A stretch of 64,000 nucleotides of DNA, from assembly GCA_963691705.1 (NCBI GenBank), contig OY829539.1:23854407-23918406 (forward strand). The letters are read 5' to 3'. The notes below the pieces were generated by a model. It was not told the DNA's origin and searched no databases. It saw only the letters and a program-made list of their open reading frames with translations. Source of the stretch: Viola odorata (taxonomy: Eukaryota; Streptophyta; Magnoliopsida; Malpighiales; Violaceae). Both the position numbers and the translations under genes were made by a program. This document shows, one piece after another, positions 56,056 to 64,000 of this stretch. The stretch's first letter is position 1; each line of letters opens with the position of its first letter.

Positions 56056-58795
56056 TTTATTTCGCGTAATTTCATTTTATTTCACTTAGTTTATATTTTA
56101 GCAATTTTCACATTCGAACTTTTTATCGCTTACAAGTAAATTTTTATCAAACTATATAGCAAACTTTTTGTCGCTTACTATGTACTAATTATTTTGTTTT
56201 ATTTTGTTCTACATTTTAGCAATTTCGGCTTAAAGTTTTTATTCATTTTTAGGTAAAATTGCTCGTACCATCGGCTCGAACCGAATAATCAAGGGGAAAA
56301 GTCAACTTTTAATCTCAACCGTGGATATGGTTGACGAAGGAAGTCAAACCAGATCAAACGACTCACGGATTTTCCACGCCATTAGCCAAAGCTTACCACC
56401 TTTCTGCACCAGAGAACTGATCGTTCGCATCCTTATCCATTCGCGATCACGTCCGGGCTCTTCTCCGAATGCAAGAGATCAACACCACATCCCATCGACG
56501 CCACTACTCATCCTCACGCTCCGTTGCTCTCCAAGATTGCCCCGACCACGCGCAACTCACCTCCAAATCCACTCGCGAAAGTTGGCTATAAATAGCGAGC
56601 AACCACAATCATTTCTCTTTGTCAATTCACGAACAATCTCTCAAACCTCTCTAGCACTGCTCTCTATCATGTCAGTTGCTTACTACGACCAAAGGTTGAA
56701 ATTACTCTCCGGTTGAAACTTTCGTTCTTTTAAGCCTTTTCGCCAAAAGTAATGCTATACGCATTGAAACTCGTCCACGTCATTCGGCTATTGACAAAAT
56801 TGCCATGATCCATCGAATAATTTACAGAATTGCCATCCTCCTCCCTCCTTCCTCACCCGATTGCTCTTTGCTTCATTTCTAGGTTTAGCAATTCCTCACT
56901 TCATTCCCTCCTCCATACCAAACTCTCTTAGCCACGACCACCGCCACCTCCACTTGCAACCTCCACCTCCACCGCCACCTCTCTCGGCCACGACCTAACT
57001 GCAGCAACTGGGGAGTTTACTTTGAACTTTGAAGCTCAACTTTAATGCTCGACACTGCTCGCCGACAAGTTTCTTCAAAGGTTAGGTTTTCTTTCATTTC
57101 CCACTTTCTTCTTTCTGCATCTTAGCAATATAAACAGGAATATCTCTAGAGTCATGTCTATTTACTCAGACTTGTCCGTTAATTTCTCCACCGTTGTGCA
57201 GGAATGGCGTCGTCTGAACGGAGAAACCAATAATGAGGAAAGCAAAGCCTATAAGAGTAATCATTTTTTTCTCAATGTTAATCTTTCAAAAGTCAATAAT
57301 CATTCTTGAATCGATTGATAAATCGTCTGTGTCACAGTGTCAATTTGGTCCTGTCTTGGAGTCTTTATTCGAAGTTTGAGTCAATGTTGTTTAAGCTTAC
57401 AATTGTATGGTAAATGGTGAGTGAGGTAAGCGATGATGGAAATAATAATGGCTGTGTGACAAAAAATGTTATGGCTTATGTGGTAATCGTTCTTCTTCTT
57501 CTGTTTTTGTTATAGTAAGGACATGATTTGATGGTTGCGCCCAGGCTCAACAAGGTATTTGTGTTCCGTTCGCCATTGTATCGTTTGCTGTGTGGTAGAA
57601 TTATCTTTCCAAGAATTGTTTGTTCGTCTTTTGATGAAATTAATTGCTGTTTTATTTTCAAATAATTTCTATTACTTCTCAAGATTAATTGCATTGTTTT
57701 GCCTCGTCGAATTACTGGCCAATTCGTGTGAATTTTAAGTTTTTCGTTAATTAAGTTTAATTTGTTTTTTTAATTAATTAGCACTATTTTGCATGAATTT
57801 ATTTGCTGTGATTGTATGTATGAGTTGCTGCTGTCGAGGGAGTTTCTTTTGGCTAAATTAGGACCATTTATATGGCTGGTTTCTATATTGGTCGCCGACA
57901 ATGGCGCGACGATGCAAGGAAGAAGACGCTGGGAAGGGAGAGAGTTGTTGCTCTCATTTTTAAATTTTGGTCTAGGTTTGGTCTTGGGCCGCACCTTTGC
58001 TTGGCCCAAGTGAGAGAAGGGAAGTGGGCTACTGGCCAGCCCATGCGGAGAGGAGAAGAGAAGCAAGCAGCCAGCCCATCCGTTGGGCCGGGCTGGTTTT
58101 GGGCCTGTTGTAGGTCCAGCTAGTGGGTCGAGCCCAATTTCGGCCTATTGTTTTTTTTGCGCCAATTTATCGCATGATTCATATTGTGTAATTAATCATG
58201 TTTGCATTCTTTTGAATGCTTAAATAATTATCCTGCTCGCATTTAATTGCTAAAATTAATTATTTTTGCTCGCATGTGATAATTGTTAAATATTTATTTG
58301 TTTATCGATTATCATTTACTTGTATTAATAATCTCGTCTTTGTAGCGTAAATCAACCAGTATCCCTTCAACGAGTACACCTTTCTTACCCTTTTATTTAT
58401 TTCAACGCTTTTTTGCACATACGCTCGTATGCATGATTATTTAGAAATATTATAATTTAATTCGCTCAATTTGCATGATCACTAAATTAGATCCTTTTAT
58501 TTATGTCTTTCAAGCATGATGTTTAAACACCTATTTTATTCGGTAACCTTTTTGGATGAGACTCGGGTGCCTAACACCTTCCCGAGTCCACTATGCTCAG
58601 GTTTAGATCCTTTTTGCTTAGTTTATTTATTTATTTTGTTTTCTGCCATGTTATCAGACTTTAGGTTTCCCTAAACCTTAGAAACAAAAATAGGGTGACG
58701 ACTTCAATGCATTATGTGAGATGAGTCTGATTTCGTCTCACATTCGTCCGAACCGCGTCTCGTAAAAATATTTCGAGGGGGTGCGACAGTTTGGC
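56056..58795 (+). repeat. LTR-like unit B (long, Ty3-type)
   Basis: Direct repeat of unit A, with a TATAAATA box at about 56586 and an extra 600-700 bases around 56700-57500, including a proline-codon-like CCACCGCCACC block. The 3' end GGGGGTGCGACA is followed at once by TTTGGCGACTTCACTAGG, which looks like the primer-binding region of plant Ogre/Tat-type Ty3 elements. This makes unit B the 5' LTR of the element whose internal part starts at 58796. From about 58230 on it is also the outer part of the left arm of the foldback. Confidence 0.65.
56586..56593 (+). promoter_or_regulatory. TATA box of LTR-like unit B
   Basis: GGCTATAAATAGCG, counterpart of the box at 54404. Confidence 0.65.
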
Positions 58796-58815
58796 GACTT
58801 CACTAGGAACTAATA
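58796..58815 (+). promoter_or_regulatory. Primer-binding-site-like sequence
   Basis: TTTGGCGACTTCACTAGG directly after the LTR end. Ogre-type elements have TGGCGACTCCACTGGGGA here, assigned to tRNA-Arg; two to three positions differ. The inverted counterpart is near 63405-63425, more diverged. Confidence 0.5.
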
Positions 58816-59766
58816 GGGTCGAAGCTGGAATATTTTTTTTATTTGCTTTGAGGATTTGTCAAATTTCCGTATGATGTTTATACATGATTTTTATTTACTT
58901 TGACGATGTGTCAAATTTTTGTATGATGTTTATACATGATTATTATTTGCTTTGATAAATTGACTATTTTTTTTCGTATGCTTATTATGTGATTAATTGT
59001 TTTTTATGTACTTATTCGCTTTGATAAATTGTTGTAATTTTATGCATGATTCGTTGTTATTTGTTACTCGCTTTTATAAACTGTATTTTCATATGCATTT
59101 TCACGCATAATGCCCTGTCGCCGGGCCCTTCCAAATAAGATTAGTTTGATAGTAGTGAAGTCCTAGGGCCCACGCCCTGATAAGCTTTTATGAACCCTAA
59201 CTCGGACTTGAACCCTTAAATGGATTGAGCGCCCCTAATCTTTTTATGATTCGGTAAACGCTCTCGTATTCATTTACTGAGGCACCACTTTTATGGTATC
59301 GTCCGGGAAACTTTCAGCCAGTTAGAAATACTTGGTGTCCCCCCAGCATGCGCACCATAATAAAATGCGATTTTGCTTCATTATTTCCGCAATTTTCCAT
59401 GTTTGTGATTTTTATACTCTGTTTTCATTATTGTTTTTTTACTCCTTTTGTTCTCTTATACAAATGCAGACATGTACATATTATTTCCTTTCAATTTACT
59501 AATATATAAAAATACTTGTCCTATCCACAGGACCCATCCTGCTTATTCAATGGCAACACTCATGCTACTTGCGCTTGGTATTGTTGGGGGAAGAATCTAT
59601 GAAGACTAGTCAATCCGGGGGGGATATGTTAAGGCCAGGTTTCATCCCCGACATCACGACCAGGGTCAGGCTAGAGATCACGGACTTCGATATGATCGGA
59701 ATCATGACATTAAGGGCCGAGTTGATTGTTGATGAATAAATACAATTCGGGTGTAGTTACGGAAGA

Positions 59767-60823
59767 TTGTTGACATTGATAGACGTAAAGGTGGATTGGG
59801 GTTGCATCCGGGCTACCCTGAAATTTTGGGATCCCGGTTATCGTTGTTTCTCTTTCGATGGAGGGATAGATCTAATGTCTACCTTGGAAGAATATGCCGC
59901 CTACCTGTCCTTTACTCCACCAATTTCGACCATATATCAGAATATTCATTTTGAGTCCTCTAGTGTCAAGACAAGACTCAACAAGTGGATGGGAATCCCA
60001 ATGCGTCATAAGGATGGAAATGACGTTTGGTGCTGGCTAGACATTGTGGATAAGTTTCATGCTTCTCAAGGAGGCAAACGCTTGAGGATCTTGGCCTTCG
60101 TCATGGTAGGGTTCATATTATTTCCGAAAGCGAAGGATTACATTGACTTCTAGGCAGCCAACGTCTACTATGAAATGGAGACAAACTGAATCAACCCCAC
60201 AACTGCCGTTATGGCAGAAACTTTTCGTTCCTTGGACTCCTGCAGAAGAAATGGGAAATGAAAGCTCACCTGCTGCACCCAATTGCTGACAGTGTGGCTG
60301 ATTAGCCACTTCAAATAGGCGTTAGATCAATCTCTGTATTTTCCAAACTATCTGGGTATGAATCCGTTGATAAAGGTCATTGAAGCTATAAGCACCGGAG
60401 CAGCCGGGGACAAGTGGAAGATGGAGAGCAAAGACGTATGGATGGACCGATTTCTGAACCTCTCAGAGGAGAATATCAATCGGTATGCCAAGTGGCTGTG
60501 GGCATCTATCATAGGTCCCTCTGATTGGAGCAAGAGGATGTGTTCCTTATTTCCCCGCGCTGGTACTGGGCCAATTTTGAATCATGCAGATCATTCCCGC
60601 CACATATGATATGACATACTCAAGTCTACTGCACACAACGGCAGACCCGACTCCTCAAAACTATGCGCACGCTTGGATTGATCCATTATGCTTGGATGTA
60701 CATGTTGTCCCTACGCCGCCGATGACCAAATATTTACGATGGAGAAGGAATAGGGCCAATGGGAACATCTTGCCCCGCCAAAAAATCAGAGGCCCATGGA
60801 AGAAGTGGGTGAATCCTGCGTGA
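59767..60823 (+). pseudogene. Retroelement ORF, DUF7745-like (left copy, decayed)
   Basis: The frame from 59767 reads DVKVDWGCIRATLKFWDPGY, then LEEYAAYLSFTPPISTIYQN and GKRLRILAFVMVGFILFPK, and stops at 60151 where the other arm has a sense codon. Further pieces follow with interruptions: VWLISHFK near 60300, NPLIKVIEAISTGAAGDKWK (60360) and ADPTPQNYAHAWIDP (60630), ending near 60823. A charged, probably coiled-coil stretch (EKEGLKMDKMELEFKV) is visible near 60910. The W-P-YRCFSF and LEEYAAYL patterns recall DUF7745, a plant domain found in retroelement-linked proteins; this is from memory. In Ogre-type elements an extra ORF of unknown function lies between the LTR and gag, which would fit this place. 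Confidence 0.6.
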
Positions 60824-61095
60824 ATGAAGGAGCTAATAAGGTGACCTGTGCCCAGTTAATGGAGCAATTACAGAGGGTAGTGAGACAGAGGGATTAGATT
60901 GCATCAGAGAAAGAAGGTTTAAAAATGGATAAAATGGAGTTGGAATTCAAGGTACGCGAAACAGGGCAACGTAATCAGGATAATGTACGGATGAGCTTAA
61001 GGAATTAGCAGTTGGCCGATAGCGACTTAGAAAAGCAGAGAAAAATGCTCTGAGAGTCGCGATCATAGAAAGGGACACGATAATCAAGATGCTGA

Positions 61096-61111
61096 CTGTT
61101 GACGAACATAA
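61096..61111. other. Spacer at the centre of the foldback
   Basis: Only 16 unpaired bases (CTGTTGACGAACATAA) separate the two arms. This is too short for two independent insertions and points to an inverted duplication. Confidence 0.85.
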
Positions 61112-64000
61112 TCAGCATCTTGATTGTCGCGTCTCTTTCCTTGATCGCGATGCTCAGAACCTCTTTCTCTGCTTTTCGAAGTCGCTATCGGCCAATTGCT
61201 GATTCCTTAAGCTCATCTGTACATTATCCTGATTACGTCGCCCTGCTTCGCGTACTTTGAATTCCAACTCCATTTTCTATTTTTAAACCTTCCTTCTCCG
61301 ATGCAATCTGATCCCTCTGTCTCACTACCCTCTGTAATTGCTCCATTAACTAGGCACAAGTCACCTTATTAGCTCCTTCATTCACGCAGGATTCACCCAC
61401 TTCTTCCATGGGCCTCTGATTTTTTGGGCGGGGCAAGATGTTCCCATTGGCCCTATTCCTCTTCCATCACAAATATTCGATCATTGGCGGCGTAGGGACA
61501 TGTACATCCAAGTAAAATGGATCGATCCAAGCGTGCACATAGTGTTGAGGAGTCGGGTCTGTCGTTGTGTGCGGTAGACTTGAGTCTGTCATGTCGTATG
61601 TGGCGGGAATGATCTGCATGATGCAGAATTGGCTCAGTACCAGCGCGGGGCAATAAGGAACACATCCTCTTGCTCCAATCAGAGGGACCCATGATAGATG
61701 CCCACAACTCAAAATAAGGTTGACTGACCATAGCCACTTGGCATGCCGATTGATATCCTCCTCTTAGAGGTTTAGAAATCGGTCCATCCATATATCTTTG
61801 CTCTCCATCTTCCACTTATCCCCGGCTGCTCTGGTGCTTATAGCTTCGATGACCTTTATCAACGGATTCATACCCAAATAGTTTGGAAAAAATAGAGATT
61901 GATCTGGCGCCTGTTTGAAGTGGCTAATCAGCCATACTATCAGCAATTGGGTGCAGCAGGCGAGCTTTCATTTCTCTTTTTTTCTGCAGGAGTCCAAGAA
62001 ACGAAAAGGTTCTTCCATAACGACAATTGTGGGGTTGATTATGTTTGTCTCCATCTCATAGTAGACATTGGCTGCCTCGAAGTCAATGTAATCCTTCACT
62101 TTAGGAAACAATATGAACCCTACCATAACGAAGGCCAAGATCCTCAAACGTTTGCCTCCTTGAGACGCATGAAACTTCTCCACAATGTCTGGCCAACACC
62201 CAACGTTATTTCCGTCCTTATGACGCATTGGGATTCCCAACCACTTGTCGAGTCTTGTCTTGACACTAGAGGACTCAAAAAGAACATTCTGATATATGGT
62301 CGAAATTGGTGGAGTAAAGGACAGGTAGGCGGCATATTCTTCCAAGGTAGGCATTAGATCTATCCCTCCATCGAAAGAGAAACAACGATAATAGGGATCC
62401 CAAAATTTCAGGGCCGCTCGGATGCAACCCTAATCCACCTTTACGTCTATCAATGTTAGAAATCTTCCGTAACTACACCCGAATTGTATTTCTTCGTCAA
62501 CAGTCAGCTCGGCCCTTAATGCCATTATTCCGATCATATCGAAGTCCGTGATCTCTTGCCTGACCCTGGTCTTGATGTCGGGGATGAAACTTGGCCTTAA
62601 CATATCCCACCGGATTGACTAGTCTTCATAGATGATTCCCCCAAAAGTACCAAGCGCAAGTAGCGTGGGTGTTGCCATTGAATAAGCAGGATGGGTCCTG
62701 TGGATAGGACAAGTATTTTTATATATTAGTATATTGAAAGTAAATAATATGTGCATGCCTGCATTTGTATTAGAGAAAAGAAGGAGTACAAAAGAGTATA
62801 AAAATCACAAACATGGAAAATTGCGGAAATAATGAAGCAAAATCGCATTTTATTATGGTGCACATGCTGGGGGGACACCAACTATTTCTAAGTGGCTGAA
62901 AGTTTCCCGGATGATACCATAAAAGTGGTCCCTCAGTAAACGAATACGAGAGTGTTTACCGAATCATAAAAGGATTCGGGGCGCTCAATCAATTTAGGGG
63001 TTCGAGTCCGAGTTAGGGTTCGTAAAGCTTATCAAGGCGTGGGCCCAGGACGTCACTACTACCAACTTAATCTTATTTGGAAGGGCCCGGCGACAGGGCA
63101 TTATGCGTATGAAAATGACAGTTTATCAAAACGAGTAACAAATAACAACGAATCATGCATAAAAATACAACAATTTATCAAAGCGAATAAGTACATGAAA
63201 AATAATTAATCACATAAGAAGCATACCGAAAAAAATCGACAATTTGTCAAAGTAAATAATAATCATGTATAAACATCATACGAAAATTTGACAAATCGTC
63301 AAAGTAAATAAAAATCATGTATAAACATCATACAGAAATTTGACAAACAGTCAAAGCAAATAAAAAACAAACACCTCAAAAAAATATTTCGGCTTCGAAC
63401 CTATTAGTCCTTAGTGAAGTTTCCAAACTGTCGCATCTATCGAAATATTTTTACGCTACGAGGTTCAGACCGATGTGAAACGAAATCGGACTCATCTCAC
63501 ATAATGGAATGAAGTCGCCACCCTATTTTTATTTCTACAGTTTAGGGAAACCTAAAGTCTGATAACATGGCAGAAAATAAAATAAATAAAAAGCTAAGGC
63601 AAAAAGGGTCTAAATCCGAGAACTATGGTTCGAGGTCGATTTATGGACTCGGGAAGGTGTTAGCCACTCGAGTCTCATCCAAAAAGGTTACCGGATAAAA
63701 GAGGTGTTTAAACATCATGCTTGAAAAACATAAAAAGTTCTAACTTAGTGATCATGCAAATTGAGCGAATTAAATTCTAACATTTCTAAATAATCATAGC
63801 TACGAGCGTATATGCGAAAAACTGTTGAAATAAATAAAAGGGTGAGAAAGGTGTACTGGTTGAAGGGACACTGGTTGATTTACCCTACAAAGCCGAGATT
63901 ATTAGTACGAGTAAATGATAATCGATAAACAAATAAATATCTAACAATTATCGCATGCAAGCAAAAATAATTAATTTTAACAATTAAATACGAGCAGAAT
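61112..64000 (-). repeat. Right arm of the giant inverted repeat (runs off the window)
   Basis: Reverse complement of the left arm. Internal sequence runs to about 63415, then the LTR-like end (TGTCGCA, GACTCATCTCACATAATG, GACTCGGGAAGGTGTTAG). Homology continues to base 64000, which pairs with about 58230, so the full arm is longer than 2.9 kb. Both arms carry independent stops and indels. Confidence 0.9.
61453..62450 (-). pseudogene. Retroelement ORF, DUF7745-like (right copy, decayed)
   Basis: Counterpart of the frame in the left arm. The longest open part (62354-61968) reads PTLEEYAAYLSFTPPIS, then WLGIPMRHKDGNN and KDYIDFEAANVYYEMETN, extending past the stop seen in the left copy. Further parts in other frames are NPLIKVIEAISTRAAGDKWK (61870) and TDPTPQHYVHAWIDPFY (61540). 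Frameshifts near 61950 and 61750 break it. Conserved text in both arms despite different lesions suggests the ORF was intact when the inverted duplication arose or in its source. Confidence 0.6.

Larger units (their letters stand above)
58230..61095 (+). repeat. Left arm of a giant inverted repeat
   Basis: This stretch is the reverse complement of 61112-64000 and beyond, with about 90 percent identity by eye in the best parts (for example 59880-60150 against 62080-62350) and small indels. It comprises the end of LTR-like unit B and about 2.3 kb of internal sequence. The arms meet at a 16-base spacer (61096-61111), AATCAAGATGCTGA reading into TCAGCATCTTGATT. Confidence 0.9.

Noticed and set aside
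57770..58123. Open frames on both strands in LTR-like unit B
   Set aside because: Same GGCCCA-rich LTR block as unit A; frames are not shared between the two copies.

Overview
The window is nuclear DNA from a flowering plant, most likely a eudicot. It is AT-rich, genes carry GT-AG introns, several proteins are plant-specific (TH2, an IPUT1-like GT8 enzyme, a G-type lectin receptor kinase, a B3 protein), and the transposons are plant types. Splice sites below were placed by hand from reading frame and consensus.

Layout. 1-7.1 kb: two related, decayed 5' parts of G-type lectin receptor kinase genes. The first is cut by a 3.4-kb PIF/Harbinger-type element carrying a probable SDA1 exon; the second lies behind a stray copy of the promoter and first codons of the CSL4 gene found at 17.8 kb. 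7.8-16.4 kb (minus): a nearly complete eight-exon receptor kinase gene, broken by a Ty1/copia element in its transmembrane exon and by a nonsense codon in the kinase. 16.8-17.2 kb: a Mutator-type MITE with a tRNA-like insert. 17.8-24.2 kb (plus): an intact exosome CSL4 gene and an intronless GPR107-like seven-transmembrane protein. 25-28.6 kb: transposons, including a second PIF/Harbinger element that has captured spliceable GT47 (exostosin) exons. 29.5-30.9 kb (plus): an unknown, probably plastid membrane protein. 31.4-34.8 kb: a B3-domain gene and two B3 fragments. 35.8-39.7 kb (minus): the bifunctional thiamin enzyme TH2. 40-46 kb: a hAT-like element, two Tc1/mariner-type elements and little coding sequence. 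48.5-51.9 kb (minus): an IPUT1/PGSIP6-type glucuronosyltransferase, ten exons. 52-64 kb: retroelement-derived DNA: two long LTR-like units in tandem, then a foldback with arms of at least 2.9 kb, each holding a decayed DUF7745-like reading frame, meeting at a 16-nt loop near 61.1 kb and running off the window end.

The intact host genes (CSL4, GPR107-like, the 283-aa protein, B3, TH2, IPUT1-like) are independent single genes with unrelated roles in RNA decay, membrane traffic, thiamin salvage and sphingolipid synthesis. What ties the window together is gene breakage and copying by transposons: two gene-capturing PIF/Harbinger elements, a chimeric duplicated promoter, a retrotransposon knock-out, and a foldback able in principle to give double-stranded RNA.
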